From Prunella strophiata (lineage: Eukaryota; Chordata; Aves; Passeriformes; Prunellidae), in NCBI GenBank assembly GCA_036583965.1, contig JAZBQD010000013.1, forward strand, positions 11,803,848 to 11,867,847: 64,000 nucleotides of DNA, read 5' to 3'. The notes beneath the pieces were generated by a model, which was given only the letters and a program-made list of their open reading frames with translations, was not told the origin of the DNA and searched no databases. The position numbers and the translations under genes were made by a program. Shown one piece after another: positions 25,401 to 37,261 of the stretch; the first letter of the stretch is position 1, and each line of letters starts with the position of its first letter.

Positions 25401-28400
25401 ACAAAGTTATGTCACTACTGGTTTTTCCCCTTTCCCCTTTGTCTCCCAACAACAAAAAAAAGTTTGTTATGTTCTTACACAGAGAGAACTGTGCAATGCA
25501 GAGCTTGGCAAAGTCCCCTGGGAACGTGCACAGCATTTGGGAAGGATGACAGAACACTAAAGGGACACTGCAGTGTCCAGGGGTGATGGTGAGGGTGACA
25601 CACCTCCTCTTTGGCAGCAGGACTGGCCCTGAACACCAAGTGTCCAACCTGTCAACGACCGAGGCTTTGTGTGGATTGTGCAATGCAATCCACCCTTCAA
25701 ACATCCACAATTTCTCATTTCTCAGGACCACCACAACACCAAATGTTTCTATAAATAGCTCAGAGATTGAACCTCAACTCCTCCAAATGATGGATTTGCA
25801 ATTTCTCTTGAATATAGCCAAGGAGAACAAATGGAATGAGTCAAACAGAATTCCCTTGGGAATGTTAAGTACAACACTTTATTCATGACTGCACCTACCT
25901 AAGCCATCATCTTCCAGTAAAGCAAAGAATTATCATTCCTGTAAGCTCACCTTAAAAAGGAACTGTTGTCTCTTTGCAAGTGCATGTTCTCCTCAAGAGG
26001 GAATACACACAAAGTCTTATATGGAAAAGGAAAAAATATTAAAAAGGAACTTTCAAAATGCAACTTAATCACATGCTCACCATAAACAGTCTCTAACATT
26101 TTAACAGCCATCTTGCCTTGCAGAAGATGTGCAGGCTCCAGGCCTTTTTGGATCTTAAGCATTTGGAGAGAGTTCAAAATGTTTCAAGGCAACGAGCATC
26201 TGGCTGTGTATCAGATGCCTTTGCACAAAATCAGAGCATCTCTGTGCCCTGCTGCAAGATAGGAGGAGGGAGATGCTAATCTGACCTTAGATACAAGTCC
26301 TAAGGATGGAACAAAGCCCAAACAACAGTGATTGAACATTTCCATTCCTGTTTGGTATCCACTCAACAGAACACAACAACCTCCTTTTACGTGGATGGGG
26401 TGACCATCACCTGAGAAGCTGCTTTAGCTCCCTGCCAACTCACAGCCTTGAAAAATGTATGGGCAGACATTTTCCTCCTGACTCCTCACTGGCCAGTGCT
26501 CCATCAAAATGTAACAAAAGCTGCCAAAGTGTCATTTGTTTGCAATACAAAATACAATTTCAAGAACTAAGGATGGACAGTGGATACCTCTTGTAAGAAC
26601 CTCCAGAGTTTTAGCCAGACCCCATTTTAAAGATTGTCACTGAACTGACCAAACAGAGCTCTAATGCTGAAATTACCAATAGTCACTTTGTTGTTCTTTG
26701 CTTAGATCAGCTCTTCATCCCCAAGACATTAATGTCCCAAAGTGTTTGCTCAGCTCCTTACAAAGGACATAAAGGAGACCCTGCAGCCTCCACAGCCAAC
26801 TCAAGGGCTTTGCTCTCTTTCTGCCTGGACATTTGTTTTAAGCCCCCACAAACTGATTCTATCACACCACTACACCTCTCCTGAGGCAGATCCAGCAGTA
26901 ACACAGCCCAGTGACAAACTGCTCCAGTTTCAAATTTCTGCTCACCCCTCATTCATCTGTGCATCAGACTAAGCCAGTTCAACTAGTCCAGTGCTGCTGA
27001 AGTCAAGCTTTTCAGACAATACACTCAGCCTACACATCCCCCTTGGGACATCCCTCCCCTTCTCCAGTGCTCCCTTATCAGTAACACCTCTTGCAGCAAC
27101 ACCTCTATCCTCAGCCTTCTGCATTACAAAATAACAATGCTTACACATCATTAGTGACCCAGTTCCTTGTTCTCATCTTCTTTTCCTTTGTGTGCTTTAA
27201 ACCAAGCAAAATTAGTAGTTCTTTCTTGGAGACAATGGAGGGGAGGAAGGAACTATGTCACTCTCCTCCCAGAGGAAGGACATGATTTTGCTTTCTCAGC
27301 TCCTTTTCCATTTCTACTGCTTTTGATGCTATTTTACTCAGTGGTTTCTCTGCCTGACTTTCCCATCATTTTCTGATCAGAGGCTGTGTAAACTCTTTAC
27401 AGTTAACCTCTGAATGTCCTGCAAGCACACATTTCAGCACTTTAATAAGAAGATGATTTTTTGTTACTCCTACAGCAGCTGGTATGGCAGCAGGAAGAAT
27501 AATTTAGTGGACACCACCCTGGTAGCAATGATTTAATTCTGGATGCTCCAAAGGAATCAGCTGATACTTTTGCACAGAACTCACCAACTGCCTGACTGTC
27601 TACCTGGAGTCAGGAGCACTGACAGGAATAGTTCACATGGTGTTTTCTCTGTCCTTGAGACCACCCAACCCCAGAGCTGTCACAAGGGAAGAGATTAAAA
27701 GAATCAGATGTGAAAATCACTACTGTGACTTTCTGAGACTATTAGAGAACCAAATCAAATAGTCCTGCAGTGGCATTTCATACAGACACAGTTATTACAA
27801 CCAATACCAGGGTGTGCAAAGCTGTGGCTGTACAGCTGTCAGGAACAAATAGCCTACTCTGGCAGGAAGCTTGGAAAATTACCTAATTTGAGCCTAATTC
27901 ACTTTAGGGAGACAAAGAAAGCATTACCTAAATGACACTGACTACTTCAAAAGAACCCCTTTAACAATGATGAAGTGACAATGAAAGCCCTCAAAAGCAA
28001 GACTACATTATCACAGTGAGGAGCAGGTTGCTTCTCTTCTGCTCTCTAGCACACACTCCTAAAGAACGGCTCTTCTATTTTATTCAGCCTTTCATTCTGA
28101 GGATAAAACAATTTGTTATTTTAATATAATCTCCAGCAAAGCCACAGAATGCAAACTGCACCCCAATCACAACCAGGCAGTCACAATATTGCAAAGATAC
28201 ATTAGTCTTTCTAGTAAACCAACTTCTTTTGTCAGAAGAATGACAGGAAAATTAATATTCAATTCTCCCAGACTAACACAATATCAATGTTACACATAAA
28301 CCTGAGACTCATTCTATTTTTTCCCAAAGTCATTAAGAAAGTTCTCCAGCTTCAGTTAAAGCTGAATCAGGACTCAGGTTAGTAAGGTGGGCTGTGGGTG

Positions 28401-31400
28401 GTTTTGGTACAAGGATCTGTTACTCCATATTCATGCTTAGAAATAACACTATACTATGGAATAGTCATGGGCTTTTTTCACAGATCACATACTCACTTAT
28501 GAACACTGCATGCCCTCTTTTAATTTTGTCCTCTATGATCAAGAATGTGTGAATTGCACCAGAAATTTAAGAAAGTGTATTTGTGCAATATAAAAATTTG
28601 CCCTTTCTGAAGCCTGCTGAAATAGTTTCACATAACCAACTTGGCTGGGCCTTTTCCTGCTCCCAAACTTGACAAAAACCCATCACCACACAGACATGAG
28701 ACCATTTCACAGCCCAGCCCAGCCATGACTTTGTCTCACCCATCCCACTCACACACACTGAGCAAGAATTTAGTGCTGCATTCCTGAAATGCTCCAGAAT
28801 CACCTTCCTGGTCATTCAGTGAACCAGGTCAGGGAACTGGTGCAGCTGAAAACAAACCCATTTTCCCACTGGCTGTTTTCAGACAGTGGGTTCACTGGGC
28901 AGCACTGCAGATGCCTGGGGAAGGTGAAAAAAATAAAAATAAAAAATAGAATCTGTAAGCAGGTCAGGGGGTGGAACAGGCAGAACTGCTTCCTGCAGCA
29001 GCGCCAGCTCCAGGCACTTGCCTGAGCTTGAGCTCCTACTGCATGAACTGCAGAAATTATGATTTTCAGAGGTTACCAGGAATATTTGTGAAACATGGCA
29101 GAAGGCACTGAAGCCTTACAGGAAGCTAAATCTGTCCTGAGAGATCATTTACAGAGAGCAGCTATTCTAAAGCAACTCTACAGAACTGCACAGCTATTTT
29201 CAGGCAAGTGTAACAGGCTCAGGAGATGCTTTTCTCTAATGCATTCTGTTTCATAAGGCATCGATTTTTATTATTTTAGGACAGCAACTACAATCAAACA
29301 CACAAAAATCAGTCCCCACTTTGCTAAAGGTTTTGAGAGCTGCTGATGAAGGAAATCTGGTGGTGGTGATAGCCTGTCCAAGTCCTTTCTTAAGCAAGAT
29401 TTTTTTGGTGTTAAATAGGATGCCAAGACAAAGGAACCCCAACCAGAGGTGCTTTATACCCTCCCTTACATAACCCAGGTATCTCAAACCGAGACAATAA
29501 AGCCACAGAGCTTAAACCAAGCTCTCCTGAGGCTGGAAAGGAAACAAGCAGACTTCTGTGACAAAGGGAACCTGCCGGCTCTGACATCATTCCCACGGCT
29601 CTTCCTCACAGATGGACTCCTCCCGAGCCCGACACCTCTGCTCCACAGCGAGGCGATCTGCCGTGCCTTTTGTGCCCTCCCTCCGGGCACCGGCTCGGAT
29701 TACAGGGAGCTACTGTTCCCTGGCATATTTTCAGCCTTTCTGGTGACTGCTACCATTCTGTTCACGGAGAAGCCATGACATTTAACAGTTTTCAGTCCAG
29801 CACTGTTTTTAAATAACACTGATTTTAAACCCCATCTCTCCCAATCAAATAATTAAAACCAACAAGCAGCAACATATTTTAACATTTTAAATACAAACTA
29901 ATGGTTTCCTTAGAGTAAAATAAGCACAAAGATGCTCCCCAATACCAGCAAAGAAACAGCAATCCAAAGAGAAGACTTTTTAAATGATTATTTAAAACCA
30001 CTCAAACGAACAGCTTGCAGAACTTCCAATACACTCTGTAAACATCAGTTTCAGCAATATTTTGTCATGCCTCTAACATCTAGTAGTAAATAAATGTATT
30101 GTTCCTATTTATAGTACCATAGTCTTTAACATTGCCAGAAGAAATGAGCTGGTAGATAATGGCAAAACATTATTAAACAAAATCATTGACTGCTCACATG
30201 GAGATAGACTAACACCCATTATCACACTGCTGGACATCCTGGTTTAGAGGAAGATATTTTCTGCATCACTTAAAAAAGAGCACAGAGACGAATCAGGCCC
30301 ACATTCATTGATGGTTCTACAGCCAGACAGGTGAAGGTGAGGAACAGAGGTGAGGGACAGCAGGTGCTCACCAGGGGGTTGACATTGCCACTCTGCTCCA
30401 CTCAATGAACTATTTGCCATCTTCATGTGCTGTTCAGATGAATACTGGATTTGTGCACAAGAAGGGAGCTGAGGGTTTGTCTCAGCAGAGCCCTGCTGAT
30501 AAGGGCTGTGCCTGAACAAAGGGCACCCTCCCACCTCAACCCCAGCCAGGGCCCTGGAGCTCTGCTGGACCCTTCTGGGGGTGCTGGCCCTGGCTCCACA
30601 ATTGGCTCATTGCAGCAGCCCCTGGCAGAGCAGCAGAGCTGTGTCTGTGCTGTGGGACTGTCACAGCCACTCGTGTCCCCGTGTGCCAGGCACCTGCCCT
30701 TCTTCAACATCAACATCTGTAAACATTCCATTTGCTGGCTGTGCTTTCCAAAGCAGCAGTAAGAAAAAGCTATTTCACACACTCAACTTTGCCCCTCCTC
30801 AGCTTATTTGACTGCTGAATTTTCAGTAAAGTGCTACTCAACTAAACCCATCCCTTTCAGTTACTAACAGCCACAGATACATAAATACGCACAGAAAGTA
30901 CCTTTTGTCAAAAAAAAAATTCTTCAGCATTATAAATCTTCAGAAAGATGAAGATGTCTGTTCTCTCTATAAAATAAACTACAACTTGCTACCTTTTTAA
31001 AACTTTACCATGCAAAATGAAGTCAAACATGAACTTGAGTAAAATGATAGTAATGTTTTCACCCAATATGAAAACAATCCTTCATAGCTTTGCTACTTTA
31101 AACCCCTACTTTTTAAGCCGTAGAACAGAAATTAGATACCTAAAAATTACATTAAATGTCAAATAAGTATTTTATTTTACTTTACATTATGATCCACATT
31201 CTGTCATAACAGCACTGGGGAGTTTGTGTTCTGCCTCCTGCAGTTAAAGGACTGACTAACGTGGTAGATCTGGATGAACAAATATATCGCCCTTAACACC
31301 TACAGCCTCCTGAAGTAGGGCACACTAGGGAACAGTGGGATTTTTGTAACAAAACACACTTTAAAAAATAATTTTAAAGCCCTGAAAGTATGCAGCTGTA

Positions 31401-32170
31401 TCTGAAATATGATGTAAAGGAAACAACTGCAAGAAATGAAATTATTGTTGTTCTACAGTTTGCAAGAACTACTGGACTGGAAACTACTTGGAGTATGAGA
31501 CCTTTGTTTTTTCTAAGGGGATGAGGGAGGAAACTTTACAGATATATTAAACAGAAGTACAACACAAGGATGAAAACAAGTGGTTAGCATCAGTTTAGTC
31601 AATATTCTTTCTTTCCACTTAAGCAGCTGATACTTTCCTCTATTATGACCTTCCAATCCTTGTTGTTTTACTAAAAATGACTGCTGGAGCCTCAGTACAA
31701 CCAAGAGCTTGAAAAATCAACAATATTACAAGTCAGCCATTATCTGTGTTTGAAGCACTTGCTTTAAATTGTCAAACCAAAAAGCAATGTGCAGTTTAAA
31801 AGCATAAATGTCAGTCTCCCAGAGGCTCAGTCATAATAATGCACTACAGAATTGCATTCACTAATGAGCAAATTATATGGGAAAAGGCACTGTATTTACA
31901 GTCACATCCATTTGTCTCTTATTTTTTAATTAAGGAGTATAATTGATATTGCAAAAGCTCAATACAGCTTTTAAGTGTAAGCATCTTATCATCTAAGTAA
32001 AGCCAACAAGTACCCTGGATGCTTCCTATGCACCTGCAATGCAGATCAAAACAGACAATTCCACCCCCAGGGCTGCCTCAGCTTGTGTGTTCACATTTAC
32101 CTCCAGTGTCTCAGCTTTACTCAGTTTAATAAGGTGGGCTCAGGTGCATCCCTCTGCGTAACTTCCTACC
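22461..32170 (-). other. CCDC92: CCDC92 first intron, distal part; no gene recognised
   Basis: This 9.7 kb of mostly AT-moderate sequence lies between the exon at 22324-22460 and the 22-bp minisatellite. None of the short open frames on either strand shows a recognisable protein family, compositional constancy or splice context. A small CpG-bearing patch at about 29575-29705, containing TGACATCA (CRE-like), is the only local departure. It could be an alternative promoter or chance. I looked for, and did not find, an alternative first coding exon. Confidence 0.5.
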
Positions 32171-35100
32171 CTCGGGGGGCTGTGACCGGCGCTCGGGGGG
32201 CTGTGACCGGCGCTCGGGGGGCTGTGACCGGCCCTCAGAGGGACTGTGACCGGCCCTCAGAGGGACTGTGACCGGCCCTCAGAGGGACTGTGACCGGCCC
32301 TCAGAGGGACTGTGACCGGCCCTCAGAGGGACTGTGACCGGCCCTCGGGGGGCTGTGACCGGCCCTCAGAGGGGCTGTGACCGGCCCTCAGAGGGACTGT
32401 GACCGGCCCTCGGGGGGCTGTGACCGGCCCTCAGAGGGACTGTGACCGGCCCTCAGAGGGACTGTGACCGGCCCTCAGAGGGACTGTGACCGGCCCTCAG
32501 AGGGACTGTGACCGGCCCTCAGAGGGACTGTGACCGGCCCTCAGAGGGACTGTGACCGGCCCTCAGAGGGACTGTGACCGGCCCTCAGAGGGACTGTGAC
32601 CGGCCCTCAGAGGGACTGTGACCGGCCCTCAGAGGGACTGTGACCGGCCCTCAGAGGGACTGTGACCGGCCCTCGGGGGGCTGTGACCGGCGCTCGGGGG
32701 GCTGTGACCGGCGCTCGGAGGGGCTGTGACCGGCCCTCAGAGGGACTGTGACCGGCCCTCAGAGGGACTGTGACCGGCCCTCAGAGGGACTGTGACCGGC
32801 CCTCAGAGGGACTGTGACCGGCCCTCAGAGGGACTGTGACCGGCCCTCAGAGGGACTGTGACCGGCCCTCAGAGGGACTGTGACCGGCCCTCAGAGGGAC
32901 TGTGACCGGCCCTCAGAGGGACTGTGACCGGCCCTCAGAGGGACTGTGACCGGCCCTCAGAGGGACTGTGACCGGCCCTCGGGGGGCTGTGACCGGCCCT
33001 CAGAGGGACTGTGACCGGCCCTCAGAGGGACTGTGACCGGCCCTCAGAGGGACTGTGACCGGCCCTCAGAGGGACTGTGACCGGCCCTCAGAGGGACTGT
33101 GACCGGCCCTCAGAGGGACTGTGACCGGCCCTCAGAGGGACTGTGACCGGCCCTCAGAGGGACTGTGACCGGCCCTCAGAGGGACTGTGACCGGCCCTCA
33201 GAGGGACTGTGACCGGCCCTCAGAGGGACTGTGACCGGCCCTCAGAGGGACTGTGACCGGCCCTCAGAGGGACTGTGACCGGCCCTCAGAGGGACTGTGA
33301 CCGGCCCTCAGAGGGACTGTGACCGGCCCTCAGAGGGGCTGTGACCGGCCCTCAGAGGGACTGTGACCGGCCCTCAGAGGGACTGTGACCGGCCCTCAGA
33401 GGGACTGTGACCGGCCCTCAGAGGGACTGTGACCGGCCCTCAGAGGGGCTGTGACCGGCCCTCAGAGGGACTGTGACCGGCCCTCAGAGGGACTGTGACC
33501 GGCCCTCAGAGGGACTGTGACCGGCCCTCAGAGGGACTGTGACCGGCCCTCGGGGGGCTGTGACCGGCCCTCAGAGGGACTGTGACCGGCCCTCGGGGGG
33601 CTGTGACCGGCCCTCAGAGGGACTGTGACCGGCCCTCGGGGGGCTGTGACCGGCCCTCAGAGGGACTGTGACCGGCCCTCAGAGGGACTGTGACCGGCCC
33701 TCAGAGGGACTGTGACCGGCCCTCAGAGGGACTGTGACCGGCCCTCAGAGGGACTGTGACCGGCCCTCGGGGGGCTGTGACCGGCGCTCGGGGGGCTGTG
33801 ACCGGCCCTCGGGGGGCTGTGACCGGCCCTCGGGGGGCTGTGACCGGCCCTCGGGGGGCTGTGACCGGCCCTCAGAGGGACTGTGACCGGCCCTCGGGGG
33901 GCTGTGACCGGCCCTCAGAGGGACTGTGACCGGCCCTCGGGGGGCTGTGACCGGCCCTCAGAGGGACTGTGACCGGCCCTCAGAGGGACTGTGACCGGCC
34001 CTCAGAGGGACTGTGACCGGCCCTCGGGGGGCTGTGACCGGCCCTCGGGGGGCTGTGACCGGCCCTCAGAGGGACTGTGACCGGCCCTCGGGGGGCTGTG
34101 ACCGGCCCTCGGGGGGCTGTGACCGGCCCTCAGAGGGACTGTGACCGGCCCTCAGAGGGACTGTGACCGGCCCTCGGGGGGCTGTGACCGGCCCTCGGGG
34201 GGCTGTGACCGGCCCTCAGAGGGGCTGTGACCGGCGCTCGGGGGGCTGTGACCGGCCCTCAGAGGGACTGTGACCGGCCCTCAGAGGGGCTGTGACCGGC
34301 GCTCGGAGGGGCTGTGACCGGCCCTCGGGGGGCTGTGACCGGCCCTCGGGGGGCTGTGACCGGCGCTCGGAGGGGCTGTGACCGGCGCTCGGGGGGCTGT
34401 GACCGGCCCTCGGGGGGCTGTGACCGGCCCTCGGGGGGCTGTGACCGGCCCTCAGAGGGACTGTGACCGGCCCTCGGGGGGCTGTGACCGGCCCTCGGGG
34501 GGCTGTGACCGGCCCTCAGAGGGACTGTGACCGGCCCTCAGAGGGACTGTGACCGGCCCTCGGGGGGCTGTGACCGGCCCTCGGGGGGCTGTGACCGGCG
34601 CTCGGAGGGGCTGTGACCGGCGCTCGGAGGGGCTGTGACCGGCGCTCGGGGGGCTGTGACCGGCGCTCGGGGGGCTGTGACCGGCCCTCGGGGGGCTGTG
34701 ACCGGCGCTCGGGGGGCTGTGACCGGCGCTCGGGGGGCTGTGACCGGCCCTCAGAGGGACTGTGACCGGCCCTCGGGGGGCTGTGACCGGCCCTCGGGGG
34801 GCTGTGACCGGCCCTCAGAGGGGCTGTGACCGGCGCTCGGGGGGCTGTGACCGGCCTCAGAGGGACTGTGACCGGCCCTCAGAGGGGCTGTGACCGGCCT
34901 CAGAGGGACTGTGACCGGCCCTCGGGGGGCTGTGACCGGCCCTCGGGGGGCTGTGACCGGCCCTCGGGGGGCTGTGACCGGCGCTCGGAGGGGCTGTGAC
35001 CGGCGCTCGGGGGGCTGTGACCGGCCCTCGGGGGGCTGTGACCGGCCCTCGGGGGGCTGTGACCGGCCCTCAGAGGGACTGTGACCGGCCCTCGGGGGGC

Positions 35101-36017
35101 TGTGACCGGCCCTCGGGGGGCTGTGACCGGCCTCAGAGGGACTGTGACCGGCCCTCAGAGGGACTGTGACCGGCCCTCGGGGGGCTGTGACCGGCCCTCG
35201 GGGGGCTGTGACCGGCCCTCAGAGGGGCTGTGACCGGCGCTCGGAGGGGCTGTGACCGGCGCTCGGAGGGGCTGTGACCGGCCCTCAGAGGGGCTGTGAC
35301 CGGCGCTCGGGGGGCTGTGACCGGCCCTCGGGGGGCTGTGACCGGCGCTCGGGGGGCTGTGACCGGCGCTCGGGGGGCTGTGACCGGCGCTCGGAGGGGC
35401 TGTGACCGGCCCTCGGGGGGCTGTGACCGGCCCTCGGGGGGCTGTGACCGGCGCTCGGGGGGCTGTGACCGGCGCTCGGGGGGCTGTGACCGGCCTCAGA
35501 GGGACTGTGACCGGCCCTCGGGGGGCTGTGACCGGCGCTCGGGGGGCTGTGACCGGCGCTCGGAGGGGCTGTGACCGGCCCCCGGGGGGGCTCTGACCGG
35601 CCCTCAGAGGGACTGTGACCGGCCCTCGGGGGGCTGTGACCGGCGCTCGGGGGGCTGTGACCGGCCCTCAGAGGGGCTGTGACCGGCGCTCGGGGGGCTG
35701 TGACCGGCGCTCGGGGGGCTGTGACCGGCGCTCGGAGGGGCTGTGACCGGCGCTCGGAGGGGCTGTGACCGGCGCTCGGAGGGGCTGTGACCGGCGCTCG
35801 GGGGGCTGTGACCGGCCCTCGGGGGGCTGTGACCGGCGCTCGGAGGGGCTGTGACCGGCCCTCGGGGGGCTGTGACCGGCGCTCGGGGGGCTGTGACCGG
35901 CCCTCGGGGGGCTGTGACCGGCCCTCGGGGGGCTGTGACGGCGCTCGGGGGGCTGTGACCGGCCCTCGGGGGGCTGTGACCGGCCCTCAGAGGGGCTGTG
36001 ACCGGCGCTCGGGGGCC
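32171..36017. repeat. 22-bp GC-rich minisatellite, about 175 copies
   Basis: The unit is CTGTGACCGGCCCTCAGAGG plus GA (22 bp). Two main variants exist: one with CTCAGAGGGACT, the other with CTCGGGGGGCT, often with GCGCTCGG in place of GCCCTCGG. The array spans 3.85 kb. A few units are 21 bp (for example GACCGGCCTCAGAG near 34853, 34894, 35129 and 35495). The AG-type units dominate about 32230-33780 and the CpG-rich types dominate about 34200-36010. It lies wholly in CCDC92 intron 1, ending about 300 bp from the inferred first-exon donor. Since 22 is not a multiple of 3, the short frames across it are by-products. Confidence 0.97.
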
Positions 36018-36560
36018 TGATCGCGCCCCCCCGCCAGGGCATCTCCGCCCAGCCGAGGCGCGGCTCCTCCACCCGCGGCAGGTCCCGGGGCCGCGGGGCG
36101 CCCCCACAGCCCCGCCCGCCCCCACGGGAGGGTCCCTCGGCGGGCGGTGGATTCGCGTGGGGCGGAAAAGGCCCCGGCAGCGATGCCGCCATCCCGTTCC
36201 CCACCCGGCCCCGGGGTCGCGATGCCAGCCGCCGCCCCCTCAGGCCGGCCCGGGGCGGAGGGCACAGCGCGCCGCAGTCCCCGCGCCTCAGCCGCCGCCC
36301 CGCCCGGCCCCTCACCTGCTCGGCCCCAGCCGGGTGCGCCGCTCGCCCCGCCCGAAGCACCGCGGGTGCCCCGCGGGGCCGGCACTGACCGGCGGCGGCA
36401 CCGGCACCGGGGGCGGCGGCGCAGGCGCAGGTGCGGCTGCGGCACCGGGCCCGTCGCTCTGGCAACGGGGGCACGGCGCGGCCCCGCCCGCCCGCGCGCG
36501 GGGCGGGGCGAGCGCGCGCACGGGAGCGCGCACCTGGGGGCGAGCGGGAGGAGGAGGGGA
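36000..36560 (-). promoter_or_regulatory. CCDC92: CpG island, likely CCDC92 promoter and first exon
   Basis: The sequence is very GC-rich and dense in CpG from the end of the minisatellite to about 36560. On the minus strand a clean donor GAGCAG|GTGAGGGGCC sits at 36316/36315, in the right orientation for a noncoding CCDC92 first exon upstream of the acceptor at 22461. The exon's 5' end cannot be placed by eye. No TATA box is evident, as is usual for CpG-island promoters. A divergent plus-strand transcript from the same island is possible but no plus-strand exon was recognised. Confidence 0.65.
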
Positions 36561-36632
36561 ATGGGAATGGGAATGGGAATGGGAATGGGAATGGGAATGG
36601 GAATGGGAATGGGAATGGGAATGGGAATGGGA
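36556..36632 (+). repeat. (GGGAAT)n hexanucleotide run with G-quadruplex potential
   Basis: About 12-13 tandem GGGAAT units follow GAGGAGGG. On the plus strand this gives more than ten G3 tracts separated by exactly three bases (AAT), which satisfies the usual G3N1-7 quadruplex rule several times over. It lies 240-315 bp upstream of the inferred CCDC92 donor, at the edge of the CpG island. Confidence 0.95.
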
Positions 36633-36694
36633 GGACCGGGACCGGGTTTGTGGGAATGTGGGCAAGGAGGGGATGTGCATGCCCGGGAGAGGCT

Positions 36695-37261
36695 TGTCCT
36701 GGTTTGAGCCCAGTGGAAATTAAGCCCCCTCTCTTCTTCCCCCACTCCCCTCCCGGTGGAACGGGGAGGAAAATCAAAAGTGAAACTTGTAGCTTGAGAT
36801 AAGAACAGTTCAGTGATTGAAAATAAAGTGAAATAGACTAATAATGATAGATGATAATAAAATGGGAAAGGAAAACAAACGATGCACAATGCAATTGCTC
36901 ATCTCCAGCTGACTGATGTCAGAGTGCCCCTCCCCGAACCCAGATCAGCCCCGCGGTGTGCCTTCCCCAGTTATGCCACTGGGCATTATGTTCTGTGCTG
37001 TGGAATATCCCTTTGGCCAGTTCAGGTCATCTGTGCCAGCTTTGCTCCCTCCCAGTTTCTTTTGCAAACCTTCCTCGCTGGCAAAGCATGATACACAAAA
37101 AAGAAAAAAAAAAAAAAAACAAACCCAAAAAAAAGAGCTCTTGACTTAGGACAAACAGAACTTAACAAATACCAAAACAGTGTTATCAACACCATTCTCA
37201 TTCTGCATCCAGAACACAGCACTGTGAATGACTGAGCTCCCTCCCAGCTGAGGTGAGGACA
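36695..37261 (-). mobile_element. Solo LTR of an avian endogenous retrovirus
   Basis: The 567-bp block begins TGTCCTGGTTTGAGCCCAG and ends GGTGAGGACA, giving TG...CA ends with inverted terminal similarity (TGTCC...GGACA). Internal wording such as GTGAAATAGACTAATAATGA, ACGATGCACAATGCAATTGC, TGGAATATCCCTTTGGCCAG, CTTGACTTAGGACAAACAGA and GTGTTATCAACACCATTCTC matches, from memory, a common avian LTR family in antisense. The sense strand is therefore minus, the same as CCDC92. No internal retroviral genes flank it. A possible decayed target duplication is GAGG on both sides. An A-rich tract (about 37093-37134) has expanded inside it. The exact family is not named because I cannot verify it. Confidence 0.72.

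Noticed and set aside
32171..36017. CRISPR-like array
   Set aside because: Units are contiguous 22-mers with no unique spacers, and the host is a vertebrate.
36556..36632. Interstitial telomere repeat
   Set aside because: The unit is GGGAAT, not TTAGGG. It is a simple hexanucleotide run.
35604..36889. Arg/Pro/Ser- and Gly-Asn/Met-Gly-rich open frames over the minisatellite and CpG island
   Set aside because: They arise from GC-rich 22-bp and 6-bp repeats with few stops. Both strands show such frames and none has a family match.
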